Of a DNA stretch of 64,000 nucleotides, positions 15,445 to 24,039 are shown one piece after another (the first letter of the stretch is position 1; each line of letters starts with the position of its first letter). This DNA comes from Bacteroidia bacterium. Lineage in GTDB: Bacteria; Bacteroidota; Bacteroidia; Cytophagales; Cyclobacteriaceae. The translations under genes were made by a program, and so were the position numbers. The notes under the pieces are model-generated. The model saw only the letters and a list, made by a program, of their open reading frames with translations, did not search any database and was not told the origin of the DNA. Where the stretch lies: positions 1 to 64,000 of the forward strand of contig JAUIAO010000028.1 of the NCBI GenBank assembly GCA_030425425.1. The letters run 5' to 3'.

Positions 15445-17499
15445 ATGACCCCAATCTCACCTGCCGATGAGGAATTTTTAAACAAGCTGGAAAGCATTGT
15501 TCATGCTCACCTCTCTGAGGAACAGTATGGAGTTTCAGAATTGGCAGAGGAAGCAGGAATGAGCCGATCGAATCTCCTGAGAAAAGTGAAAAAAATCGCT
15601 GGACTTTCAGTGAGTCAATATATCCGAAAAATTCGTCTGGAACAATCATTGGTTCTGCTGAAGGAGTCCAGTATGAATGTCTCCGAAATAGGGTATAAAG
15701 TGGGATTTAGTAGTACTTCCTATTTCATCAAATGCTTTCGCGAGCAGTACGGATATTCACCAGGCGAAGCAGGAAAAATCAGTTCGAAAAATGAAATCGG
15801 CGATATCAAGACTAATAAGAATCGTTTTATCAAAACTGTATCAATAGGAGCCTTAATCATTATCACCCTTTCTGTAATCGTCAAATTAGCTTTTCCGGAG
15901 GGGATGAAAAACCAACAGGTTGAAAAATCCATAGTTGTCCTCCCGTTTATCAACGACAGCAATGATTCTACTAATGTCTATCTGATCAACGGGCTAATGG
16001 AATCCACGCTTAGCAATCTGCAAAAAATCAAGGAACTGAGAGTGCTGAGCAGAACCTCATCAGAAAAATACCGCAATAGTCCTAAAACTGCCCCTGAAAT
16101 TGCACAGGAACTCAATGTGACTTATATAGTGGAAGGCAGTGGGCAGAAAATCGGTGATGAAATTCAGCTGCATATTCAGCTAATAGATGCCAGCACAGAC
16201 AAACATCTCTGGGCTAAAAACTATCAAAAACATACCCGAGATATATTTCAGCTACAAAAAGAAGTAGCCAAAAGTATAGCAGAGGAAATAGAAGTGGTGA
16301 TCACGCCGGAAGAAGTGAAAAGAATAGAGAAGATCCCTACGGAAAATCTCACTGCTTATGATTTTTATCTCAAAGGGCTGGAATACCTCAATCAAGGGGA
16401 AAGAGAACCTTTGTTTACAGCAATTGAATATTTTGAAAAGGCCGTGCAAGAAGACCCAAAATTCGCTTTGGCGTATGCCAATATGGCCATCGCATTTTAT
16501 TATTTGGATGCATTTCAGTCAGAAAAGAAATACATGGCTGAATTGAATTCAAATGCAGACAAAGCCATGCTGCTTGATCCGGAGCTATCCCATAGTTTGA
16601 TGGCTAAATATCTGGTATATATCCAAAGTAACAAATTCAGTCTTGCAGTTCCCTTTTTGGAGAAAGCACTGGAATACAGCCCAAATTCCTCCACAATCAT
16701 CAATATGCTTTCTGACTACTACGCCAATGTGCTCCCCAACACTGAAAAGTACCTGGAATACGCTCTCAAAGGAATTCGATTAGACATTGCTGGCAAAGAC
16801 TCTACCTCTGCCAGTTACTTATACCTTCATTTATCCAATGCTTTGATACAAACAGGGTTTACAAGGGAAGCTCTGGAATATCTGGAAATGGTAGAAGCCT
16901 ACAACCCTTCAAATCAATATGTGGATTACTTACGCGCTTTCACAAAATACCCACTCCATCACGACCTCAACATTGTTAGTAAAGAGCTTCTTCAGGTACT
17001 TGAAAAAGATCCTACCAGGTTGGATGTATTACAGGATGTAGCGAAGGTCTTTTACATGATGGAAGACTATGAAAAATCCTATGCATATTACAGTAAGCTT
17101 GATAGTCTGCGAAAAGCATATAGTCTCAATATCTACATTCATGAAAACCTAAAACCTGCTTTCGTTTGTCGGGAATTGGGTAAAACTCAGGAGGCAGAGG
17201 CATATTTCCAGTCTTATAGAAATTTTCTACCTTCAGATGAATCAATTTATCATGACTTGCTTTTGTTTGGAGAACAATTGTATCTCGGAAATGAAGCCAA
17301 AGCAATTGAGCATATTGAAGCATTCACCAGCCAAAAAGACTATCATTACTGGGTGGTACTTTTTATGGACAAAGACCCTTTGCTGAAGCCTCTGTTCCAA
17401 AAGGAAAGGTATAAACAAGCGATGAACAAAATTGAGGACAAATTCTGGAGCCAGCACGAACAGATTAAAAACCGTTTGGAAGAAGCGGAATTGTTATAG
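15445..17499 (+). CDS. Membrane-anchored AraC-type regulator with TolB-like and TPR domains
   Basis: 684 residues. An N-terminal AraC helix-turn-helix pair (~8-108) includes VSELAEEAGMSRSNLLRKVK and INVSEIGYKVGF-like helices, then EQYGYSPGEA. One membrane helix follows (~131-149), then a TolB/FlgO-like domain (~155-285: VVLPFINDSNDS through LNVTYIVEGS and LHIQLIDASTDKHLWAKNY), and about seven TPR-like repeats (~300-640). The topology predicts a one-protein transmembrane regulator: cytoplasmic DNA-binding part, periplasmic sensing part. It is divergent from the ankyrin lipoprotein, which might be its target or periplasmic partner. The ligand is unknown. Confidence 0.87.
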   Translation: MTPISPADEEFLNKLESIVHAHLSEEQYGVSELAEEAGMSRSNLLRKVKKIAGLSVSQYIRKIRLEQSLVLLKESSMNVSEIGYKVGFSSTSYFIKCFREQYGYSPGEAGKISSKNEIGDIKTNKNRFIKTVSIGALIIITLSVIVKLAFPEGMKNQQVEKSIVVLPFINDSNDSTNVYLINGLMESTLSNLQKIKELRVLSRTSSEKYRNSPKTAPEIAQELNVTYIVEGSGQKIGDEIQLHIQLIDASTDKHLWAKNYQKHTRDIFQLQKEVAKSIAEEIEVVITPEEVKRIEKIPTENLTAYDFYLKGLEYLNQGEREPLFTAIEYFEKAVQEDPKFALAYANMAIAFYYLDAFQSEKKYMAELNSNADKAMLLDPELSHSLMAKYLVYIQSNKFSLAVPFLEKALEYSPNSSTIINMLSDYYANVLPNTEKYLEYALKGIRLDIAGKDSTSASYLYLHLSNALIQTGFTREALEYLEMVEAYNPSNQYVDYLRAFTKYPLHHDLNIVSKELLQVLEKDPTRLDVLQDVAKVFYMMEDYEKSYAYYSKLDSLRKAYSLNIYIHENLKPAFVCRELGKTQEAEAYFQSYRNFLPSDESIYHDLLLFGEQLYLGNEAKAIEHIEAFTSQKDYHYWVVLFMDKDPLLKPLFQKERYKQAMNKIEDKFWSQHEQIKNRLEEAELL

Positions 17500-17556
17500 T
17501 CTGTCATAGACGTTTGTGAGCCTTTAAGCTAAATAAGAAATTCCTTATGGGCTTTC

Positions 17557-17593
17557 CACAAAAAAAGGACTGGCAACATGTGGTCACCAATCC
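17557..17593 (-). terminator. Rho-independent terminator of the sqr transcript
   Basis: Read on the minus strand: GGATTGG (17593-17587) pairs with CCAGTCC (17573-17567) with one G-T pair, followed by seven T (17566 downward). It lies 43 nt beyond the stop of the 52-residue gene and so ends a sqr plus small-gene transcript. Confidence 0.8.
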
Positions 17594-17635
17594 TATCCTT
17601 CTTCATACTTATATCGTTTAGGGAAACTCTTGATC

Positions 17636-17794
17636 CTAAGAGTGACCACCCACCACGATGCGCATCATTTTCCAGTTTAGCCGGAAAAAACGCCAAACCT
17701 GCCACAGAAAAAACTTCCTGAAAAAACGTGTTGCCGGCCCAGGTATTGTAGCAAAGCTTACTTCGCTATAGGGTACAAATTTTGTTGCCTTCAT
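17636..17794 (-). CDS. Small basic aromatic protein, 52 residues, downstream of sqr
   Basis: ATG at 17794 (minus) to TAG at 17636; 39 nt after the sqr stop and before a strong terminator. The composition is striking: Phe/Trp/Arg-rich, with a core FFRKFFLWQVWRFFRLNWK (residues ~24-42) that would form a basic amphipathic or membrane-surface helix. I do not recognise it. Its place inside the sqr transcript, clean frame and biased composition support a real gene. It could anchor or modulate the quinone oxidoreductase at the membrane, which is inference only. Confidence 0.6.
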   Translation of the reverse strand: MKATKFVPYSEVSFATIPGPATRFFRKFFLWQVWRFFRLNWKMMRIVVGGHS

Positions 17795-17833
17795 ATCTTC
17801 GATTTTAATAATTTCTAATCATTTCTAAAAATT

Positions 17834-19294
17834 TTATTCCGGGATCAACCACCAGAATGGTTTTGCCTTAGCCTTATACAAGAACAAATAATGTAATAAT
17901 AGCTTGATCCAATGACCGGCCAAGCCAGCCTCTCCTACTGTGTAGCTTAGGTCTCTTCCCCATCTTGGGTATTTTTTCCAATCCTGCACAATCGGGAATA
18001 CGGTCATCGTAGCAGCCATTCCTTTGGTCATTCCATATCCGGCAGACACCACACATCCGGCACCCATTTTAGCCATCGATGCCTTGTGATTGTTTGTTTC
18101 ACTATTGGCTTTAACCCGGTCAGAAATATTGAGAGCCACCACTTTTCCGATTACACCAGATGGCATTCCTGTGCGTGGAGGTGTGGGTGATATCACATTA
18201 CCATTTTTACTCTTCATCGGCTTGGAGATCGCATGAGGTGGAGCAAAAGCAATTCCAGCCGCGTACATATTATTATAAGTCGGATTCTGATATTCCGAAG
18301 GCCAATCATCTGCCGTCCACTCTTCATATGGTCTGGGAGTATAATCAGCATCCACCTTCATGAAGCCATTAGACGCAAAAATAGTAGAGGTGATATCCTC
18401 TCCTGCCTTATTATATGAATTCAAACCTACACCACTAAATGATGGAATGAGCATAGTGAAATCATACTCCTGAGTAAGATATTCTCCATCTAAAGTTTCG
18501 TAGTGAATAACATTTTTCTCTACTTTCTGTACTCCTGCTCGCTTAATCCAGCGAATACCATATTCTGCAAGTATAGATTCTGTAAAAACAGTTGTAGAAG
18601 TGATGTAGCCGTTTCGTTTTACGTAGGCTCCTCCCATTCCAAAGTCTCCTACTTCGTACTCATTGGTCAGCCATACCAAATCAGCCTGATCTTCCAAGCC
18701 TCTGTTTTTAACTTCAAAAGCAATATTCAAAACATACTCAAATGCTGCTCCCTGGCAGGTAGCCAATGAATGGCCTGTACCAATTACGATTGTTTGCTTT
18801 TCGCCTTTTTCCATCTTGGCAAATACATCCTGGAGATTCTTCCATGAATGCTCAGCATGACCAAACGTACATACGGAATTACAATTTCCTTCAGAAGGAT
18901 CTAAACCTTCAGTGGCTTCAAATTTGAGTTTCGGCCCAGTGGCATTTACAAGAAAATCGTACTCAATCTGAGCTTCTTCTCCTTGTTTTTCTTTACCAGT
19001 GTAGGTCACTGATACAAATGGCTTTTCATGATCAGCACTTCCTTCAGGATGTAGAGCGGTTGCCTTTGCCTGATGAAAATCCACATCAATTTTTTTATAA
19101 ACTGGAGCCAGTTCAAAAGTCACTTGTTTACTTTCCATGCGGCCAATACCTACCCAGATATTTGAAGGGATCCATTGGTATTTACTATTTGGACTGACGA
19201 CAACTACTTTGTGCTGCTTCCCAAGTTTTCTTCTAAGAGTGAGTGCAGCGGTATGCCCTGAAACTCCTGCACCTAATACAACTACTGTTGACAT
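17834..19294 (-). CDS. sqr: Sulfide:quinone oxidoreductase-like flavoprotein
   Basis: 486 residues. The N-terminal FAD-binding GAGVSGHTAALTLRR motif, the YQWIPSNIWVGIG region and the second half with ADYTPRP and YAAGIAFAPPH fit the SQR/FCSD flavoprotein family. Candidate redox Cys are Cys138, Cys142, Cys180 and one in KMGAGCVVSAGYG. The C-terminus (HWIKLLLHYLFLYKAKAKPF) is an amphipathic membrane-binding segment as in SQR. Known members oxidise sulfide to sulfur or polysulfide and reduce quinone at the inner membrane. The protein is longer than typical (~430), from added loops. Sulfide as substrate is likely but unproven. Confidence 0.82.
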   Translation of the reverse strand: MSTVVVLGAGVSGHTAALTLRRKLGKQHKVVVVSPNSKYQWIPSNIWVGIGRMESKQVTFELAPVYKKIDVDFHQAKATALHPEGSADHEKPFVSVTYTGKEKQGEEAQIEYDFLVNATGPKLKFEATEGLDPSEGNCNSVCTFGHAEHSWKNLQDVFAKMEKGEKQTIVIGTGHSLATCQGAAFEYVLNIAFEVKNRGLEDQADLVWLTNEYEVGDFGMGGAYVKRNGYITSTTVFTESILAEYGIRWIKRAGVQKVEKNVIHYETLDGEYLTQEYDFTMLIPSFSGVGLNSYNKAGEDITSTIFASNGFMKVDADYTPRPYEEWTADDWPSEYQNPTYNNMYAAGIAFAPPHAISKPMKSKNGNVISPTPPRTGMPSGVIGKVVALNISDRVKANSETNNHKASMAKMGAGCVVSAGYGMTKGMAATMTVFPIVQDWKKYPRWGRDLSYTVGEAGLAGHWIKLLLHYLFLYKAKAKPFWWLIPE

Positions 19295-19344
19295 ATTTGG
19301 GGAATTAATTAAAATCCCAAATTATGTTTTTGGCGAAATGCCCA

Positions 19345-19362
19345 TTGTAACAATTATTACAA
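19345..19362. promoter_or_regulatory. 18-bp inverted repeat upstream of sqr
   Basis: TTGTAA-N6-TTACAA is a perfect 6-6-6 palindrome, 51-68 nt upstream of the sqr ATG. A weak -7-like TAATTTG (minus strand, 19324-19318) lies between it and the gene, so the palindrome would cover the -33 region. The geometry resembles Crp/Fnr-type operators, but the half-site is not the classical TGTGA or TTGAT. Confidence 0.45.
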
Positions 19363-19401
19363 ACAGAACTGAATTATATCATGACGTATAATTGAAAAGG
19401 T

Positions 19402-19429
19402 AGAGCCCCGCTGATCCGTGCGGGGCTCT
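19402..19429 (-). terminator. Strong hairpin terminator downstream of the DUF547 gene
   Basis: A perfect 10-bp GC-rich stem AGAGCCCCGC / GCGGGGCTCT (19402-19411 and 19420-19429) has an 8-nt loop. On the minus strand it is followed by ACCTTTTCAATT. It insulates sqr from the upstream minus-strand DUF547 gene. The T-tract is short, so termination efficiency is uncertain. Confidence 0.7.
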
Positions 19430-19445
19430 GAATGATGGGAATTTT

Positions 19446-19465
19446 CTAACCTAACCTAACCTAAC
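19446..19465. repeat. Pentanucleotide tandem repeat (CTAAC)x4
   Basis: Four exact copies of CTAAC (minus strand GTTAG) sit between the DUF547 stop and its terminator hairpin. Non-coding; no function evident. Copy number could vary between strains by slippage. Confidence 0.85.
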
Positions 19466-19482
19466 CTATTATCAGTAACCCA

Positions 19483-20184
19483 TCATTTTGAGTTGATGTC
19501 ATTTAATGACCAATCATATGTGTAATAGTCAATTACGGTTTCAGAGCTTAATTGTTTATCTCTATATCTATTTAGAAAAGTCAAAATGTCTCCAAAGTCA
19601 CTTTGATACCAATTGAATATCTCTGACACATTGACCTTTGACCTATTAACCTGTATAAAAGACTCAGAGTTCAGTACTTTGGTTGTTCTTTCTGCCAGTT
19701 GCTCTTCCAGCGTTGATGGTTGATAGGCAAAATCAGCCAATGATGGACATCCTTTTGCTGCACACACCAGCACAAAATGCAGTCTTGGATCTGGAAACTT
19801 CTCATATAGTATTTCTTTTTCCAATTGGTCCAAAGTCAAATCCTGTCCCATCACTTCATGCCTCAGTGAGTTGAAAAACCCTTCCACTTTAAGTGGCCCT
19901 TCTATTGGGTATAATTCCACCACCTGCTTTATAACCAAAATATTGTAAGCATTGATATAAAATGATTTCATAAAAGATGGTGTTACTCTTTTGTTGGATA
20001 AATCCAGGTCGGCTATTTGCCGAACCAGATTATGCAATGATGCTGGCTCCTCCTTGATAGATCGGTAGTCTACTAATCCTTGTTTTACATAAGTTGAAAA
20101 AAAATTATCCGCCTCATCAAAAAAGGATTGGCCATGAGTGATGAAAGGAAGAAGAATAGAAAAATAAATGATAATGAATTTCAT
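19483..20184 (-). CDS. Secreted DUF547 protein
   Basis: 233 residues from ATG 20184, with a signal peptide (MKFIIIYFSILLPFITHGQS). The mature part carries the DUF547 pattern: FYINAYNILVIKQVV, then LTLDQLEKEILYEKFPDPRLHFVLVCAAKGCPSL read in two parts, with the Cys of CAAKGCP conserved in the family. DUF547 proteins are widespread in Bacteroidota and plants and have no firm function. It lies between sqr and the flavoprotein/iron-sulfur pair but is transcribed away from the latter and separated from sqr by a terminator. Confidence 0.87.
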   Translation of the reverse strand: MKFIIIYFSILLPFITHGQSFFDEADNFFSTYVKQGLVDYRSIKEEPASLHNLVRQIADLDLSNKRVTPSFMKSFYINAYNILVIKQVVELYPIEGPLKVEGFFNSLRHEVMGQDLTLDQLEKEILYEKFPDPRLHFVLVCAAKGCPSLADFAYQPSTLEEQLAERTTKVLNSESFIQVNRSKVNVSEIFNWYQSDFGDILTFLNRYRDKQLSSETVIDYYTYDWSLNDINSK

Positions 20185-20328
20185 ATTGCCAGGCTTTAAG
20201 ACTCTATAATGTAACGAAAAATGATGCCAGACCATTTGTCTAATTCATGACAATTGAGAGTTATGTTTACAAAGCTAATACGGGCATCGAATGAAAATCG
20301 TAGCTTTAGACGCTCAATAAACTCATAG

Positions 20329-21666
20329 ATGAAACACATTGTCATCCTTGGAAATGGAATAGCTGGAATCACTGCCGCCCGACATATTCGAAAAAAATCT
20401 GATTATAAAATCACGGTCATCAGCGGCGAATCAGAACATTTTTATAGCCGAACGGCATTGATGTATATTTTCATGGGACACATGAAATATGAGCACACCA
20501 AACCTTACGAAGACTGGTTTTGGATCAAAAACCGAATAGAACTCATGAAAGAATGGGTCTCAGAAATTGACTTCAGTAAAAAACAACTCCAATTTGAATC
20601 TGGTCAAACCTTAGTTTATGATCAGTTAATTCTGGCTACTGGAAGTGTTTCAAACAAGTTTGGGTGGAAGGGTGAAAACCTGAAAGGCTTACAGACCCTG
20701 TACAGCTTGCAAGATCTGGAAAACATGGAGGAAAACAGCAAATCGGTCAAAAGAGCAGTAATTGTTGGAGGTGGTCTGGTAGGCGTGGAAATGGCCGAAA
20801 TGCTTCATTATAAAAGTATTGATGTGACCTATCTGATCCGCGAAAATCATTTTTGGGGAAATGTACTTCAGAATGAAGAAGCAAATCTGATAGACCATCA
20901 CCTGATCCATGATCATCATATCGACCTGCGGCATTCCACCGAACTGGAAGAAATATTGGATGATGGTAAAGGACACGTCGCGGGAGTTCGAACAAAAAGT
21001 GGAGAAATCATTGATTGCCAGTTTGTGGGGCTGACAGTGGGAGTTTCCCCAAATATCCAACTGGTTAAAAACACAGCACTTGAAACTGAAAGAGGCATTT
21101 TGGTAGATGATTTCCTAAAAACAAATATTCCAGATGTTTTCGCGATTGGTGATTGTGCGCAGCTGCGCAATCCGCAGCCCCACAGAAAACCAATCGAAGC
21201 AGTCTGGTATGCAGGTAGAATGATGGGTGAAACTGTTGCAAAAACTATATCCGGCAATGAAACAGCATACAGACCTGGAATCTGGTTCAACTCAGCAAAA
21301 TTCTTTGATATAGAATATCAAACTTACGGACAAGTGCCCAATGAAAACAGCGCAGGTCTGAGTTCATTTTACTGGGAAAGTAAGAACAAAAAAGCCTGCA
21401 TTAAAATTGTTTTTAATGAAGCCTCCAAAATTGTAATGGGAATCAATACGATGGGTATCAGGCAAAGACATGAAGTTTGGGATGAATGGCTAGAGAAAAA
21501 CCGCAGGCTAGATTACGTGATAGAGCATCTTGGCAAAGCGAACTTTGATCCGGAATTATTCAAGAGATACGAACCTGAAATTCAGCAAGCCTACAATTAT
21601 GAATTTCCAGAAATGCCCATCAAAACTTCAAAAAAATCATTTCTCCACAAAGTACTCAACAAATGA
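20329..21666 (+). CDS. NAD(P)/FAD-dependent oxidoreductase coupled to a membrane iron-sulfur protein
   Basis: 445 residues. FAD Rossmann motif GNGIAGITAARHI at the N-terminus, a second nucleotide-binding motif VGGGLVGVEMAEM at ~residue 143-155, and the FAD motif DVFAIGDCAQL near 265-275. The fold is that of rubredoxin/ferredoxin reductases and the NirB N-half. The C-terminal ~130 residues are extra. The stop overlaps the next start (ATGA), so the protein is made together with a quinone-type membrane iron-sulfur protein and is probably its soluble electron donor or acceptor. An approximate -7 box TAGCTTTA (20301-20308) precedes it. The physiological substrate is unknown. Confidence 0.86.
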   Translation: MKHIVILGNGIAGITAARHIRKKSDYKITVISGESEHFYSRTALMYIFMGHMKYEHTKPYEDWFWIKNRIELMKEWVSEIDFSKKQLQFESGQTLVYDQLILATGSVSNKFGWKGENLKGLQTLYSLQDLENMEENSKSVKRAVIVGGGLVGVEMAEMLHYKSIDVTYLIRENHFWGNVLQNEEANLIDHHLIHDHHIDLRHSTELEEILDDGKGHVAGVRTKSGEIIDCQFVGLTVGVSPNIQLVKNTALETERGILVDDFLKTNIPDVFAIGDCAQLRNPQPHRKPIEAVWYAGRMMGETVAKTISGNETAYRPGIWFNSAKFFDIEYQTYGQVPNENSAGLSSFYWESKNKKACIKIVFNEASKIVMGINTMGIRQRHEVWDEWLEKNRRLDYVIEHLGKANFDPELFKRYEPEIQQAYNYEFPEMPIKTSKKSFLHKVLNK

Positions 21667-23213
21667 AATTGATTAAACAAACTGGATTATTCCTTTTCAT
21701 AGCCTCATTTCTGCTGTTCCTATCGATTTTATTCCTGGGTAGTTTTCAGCTTACGGACGAGGGATTCAATCAAATAGTAAAAAGTGAGCATCAGGAGATT
21801 TTAGCGGAAGGTTTTTCAGATATTATTGGAAAAGAATATAACCTAAGCTTTGGCATTGTCAATGATATCAATGCTGCAATAGAAGCCATAAATAATGAAT
21901 TCAAAACTGCTCAGGCTTGGAACCAAATCATTTACGATGATTACACCGCATCACTTGTAAGAGTCGCCGCAAAAGGAACAGTGGCCGAAAATTCCATATT
22001 ATTTTTTCTGCTAACCTTGGTTTTGGGCAGCATCGGAGCACTAATGTATATCATTCCAGATAGCAAACTGAGTGGTGCAGCAGGCATCAAAAACAATGGT
22101 ATATTTCATAAGGCTCTCAACAATCGTGGTTGGCTGGGCATCATGATTGGCACTTTCCTGATCACATTTTATATACTACTCTATTTCTTTCCGGCTTATA
22201 TCACGAATTGGATTATACTGGTACAGCCGCTACAATCGCTTATAAACCCGGCAGCAACGTCCAGTCAATGGTTTCTTTATGGGCTATTGTACACGTTTGC
22301 TGTGTTGGTGATGGGTATCAGAATGATCATTAAATACCGCCACAGCAATTACCAGATTATCCGAACCATTTCTGTAATGTTTTTTCAGCTTTCCTTCGCA
22401 TTTCTGATTCCTGAAATTCTAGTAAGATTGAATCAACCTTATTTCGATTTTAAAAATATGTGGCCGCTCGACTATGATTTTTTCGATGCCTGGCATATCA
22501 AAATGCTTACTTCATCCGGCGGATTAGGAATATTCATGTTTGTCTGGGGCATTACACTTTTTGTCATAGGTGTGCCAGCACTCACTTATTTCTTCGGAAA
22601 AAGATGGTATTGTAGTTGGGTATGTGGCTGTGGAGGATTGGCAGAAACTGCCGGTGACCCCTTCCGGCAACTGTCAGACAAATCCCTAAAAGCCTGGAAA
22701 ATCGAACGTTGGCTGGTGCATTCAGTACTTGTTTTTGCGTTGGTGATGACCATCGCTGTTGTATACAATTTCATCACTGGCACACATTCTATTTTAGGAT
22801 TAGATACCTACACATACCTGAGGAAACCATACGGATTCTTAATCGGGTCCATTTTCTCCGGGGTAGTTGGCACGGGATTTTATCCACTCATGGGCAACAG
22901 AGTTTGGTGCCGTTTTGGGTGTCCGCTCGCCGCCTATTTGGGAATCGTTCAGCGATTCAAGTCACGATTCAGAATAACTACAAATGGAGGTCAATGTATC
23001 TCCTGTGGAAACTGCTCGACATATTGTGAAATGGGTATAGACGTTCGCTGGTATGCGCAGAGAGGCCAAAACATCGTGAGATCCTCATGTGTGGGTTGTG
23101 GAGTTTGCTCCGCTGTTTGTCCGAGAGGTGTACTCAATCTGGAAAATCGTGATGAAAAAGACCGCCTGAATGAGCCTTTATTAATTGGGCTTCAAACTGA
23201 AAAAGAACAATAG
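21663..23213 (+). CDS. Polytopic 4Fe-4S membrane protein (NapH/NosR/CcoG-like)
   Basis: 516 residues. A first membrane helix (~8-28) precedes a ~75-residue extracytoplasmic segment, followed by about six further helices to ~410. Membrane Cys motifs WYCSWVCGCGG (Cys317, 321, 323) and VWCRFGCPLAA (Cys416, 420) match the NapH/NosR group. The C-terminus carries two 4Fe-4S sets: Cys445/448/451/455 (CISCGNCSTYC) and Cys476/479/482/486 (CVGCGVCSAVCP). Such proteins pass electrons between quinones and soluble carriers. The usual partners (nos, nap, ccoNOP genes) are absent; the only partner is the overlapping flavoprotein. Confidence 0.87.
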   Translation: MKLIKQTGLFLFIASFLLFLSILFLGSFQLTDEGFNQIVKSEHQEILAEGFSDIIGKEYNLSFGIVNDINAAIEAINNEFKTAQAWNQIIYDDYTASLVRVAAKGTVAENSILFFLLTLVLGSIGALMYIIPDSKLSGAAGIKNNGIFHKALNNRGWLGIMIGTFLITFYILLYFFPAYITNWIILVQPLQSLINPAATSSQWFLYGLLYTFAVLVMGIRMIIKYRHSNYQIIRTISVMFFQLSFAFLIPEILVRLNQPYFDFKNMWPLDYDFFDAWHIKMLTSSGGLGIFMFVWGITLFVIGVPALTYFFGKRWYCSWVCGCGGLAETAGDPFRQLSDKSLKAWKIERWLVHSVLVFALVMTIAVVYNFITGTHSILGLDTYTYLRKPYGFLIGSIFSGVVGTGFYPLMGNRVWCRFGCPLAAYLGIVQRFKSRFRITTNGGQCISCGNCSTYCEMGIDVRWYAQRGQNIVRSSCVGCGVCSAVCPRGVLNLENRDEKDRLNEPLLIGLQTEKEQ

Positions 23214-23269
23214 AAAAAATATTTCGAATGGTTTTACAGCGATATTCGGAAAGAATGGGTCTATATAAC

Positions 23270-23746
23270 ATGAAAAAATTATTGCTGATATTAGGTGTTG
23301 CCATTGCAATTGTTGTTCTTTCCTCTTGCGAAGAATCTTCCGGGTTGATGATCAATAGTGAAAATTTTAAAATAGAACTCCTTTACAGTTGTGGCTGGTG
23401 TGCCGGTGTAGAGCAACTGACTTTATCTGAATCGGCTGCCACTTATGCTCACGACTATGCCTGTGGAGAACAGTCAGACATTCCCGAGACTTCTATAACT
23501 ATCAGTGATTCGGTATGGGCTCAATACCTGAACAATATCGATATCGATTCTTTTCAATCCCTGGAAATTGACAATTGTGGTGTCTGCTACGACTGGTGTG
23601 ATTATACCCTAAAAATGTCTGATTCTACCTTTAATCATTCCATCCGATTTGTAAATACTGATGAAATCACTCATGCAAAAACGAAAATACTAGCAGAAGA
23701 ATTGATCAATATTCTGAATGAAAAGAGTGACGAATTTCATGATTAA
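23270..23746 (+). CDS. Cys-rich lipoprotein of unknown function
   Basis: 158 residues from ATG 23270, giving a lipoprotein signal with lipobox LSSC (Cys ~21). The mature part has several additional Cys in pairs: SCGWC, ACGEQ, NCGVCYDWC. I do not recognise the family. The gene begins 56 nt after the iron-sulfur protein, in the same direction without a terminator, so it may belong to that operon. Paired Cys could bind a metal or form disulfides in the periplasm. Its stop overlaps the stop of the convergent small gene. Confidence 0.7.
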   Translation: MKKLLLILGVAIAIVVLSSCEESSGLMINSENFKIELLYSCGWCAGVEQLTLSESAATYAHDYACGEQSDIPETSITISDSVWAQYLNNIDIDSFQSLEIDNCGVCYDWCDYTLKMSDSTFNHSIRFVNTDEITHAKTKILAEELINILNEKSDEFHD

Positions 23747-23973
23747 TTATCCATTTTGATCCGGAACCTGACCGCATCAATCAACAAACTAATCCCGGAC
23801 ATAAAAACAATCAAAGCAAGCGTTCCCATGCTAAACCAATTCAAAAATTCGGAACCTTCATGCTTTAGGAATCCACATTCCACAATCGCACTAATTCCAA
23901 AACCGGTGAGTGAAGCCCCAATACCACCTCTTAGCAACCATTGAATTCTATAGTATTTTCTAGACTTTTTCAT
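23743..23973 (-). CDS. Small membrane protein, two helices
   Basis: 76 residues from ATG 23973 (an in-frame TTG at 23976 adds one residue). Basic N-terminus (MKKSRKYYRIQWLLRGG), two membrane helices (~17-36 and ~48-67), then a basic end. The positive-inside pattern places both ends in the cytoplasm. Family not recognised. It converges on the Cys-rich lipoprotein gene with overlapping stop codons. Confidence 0.65.
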   Translation of the reverse strand: MKKSRKYYRIQWLLRGGIGASLTGFGISAIVECGFLKHEGSEFLNWFSMGTLALIVFMSGISLLIDAVRFRIKMDN

Positions 23974-24039
23974 CAAATATTTTTTGGAACAATAACCAAC
24001 TGACCTATCGTTTGTTCTCTTAATGCATAGCTTTACTGT

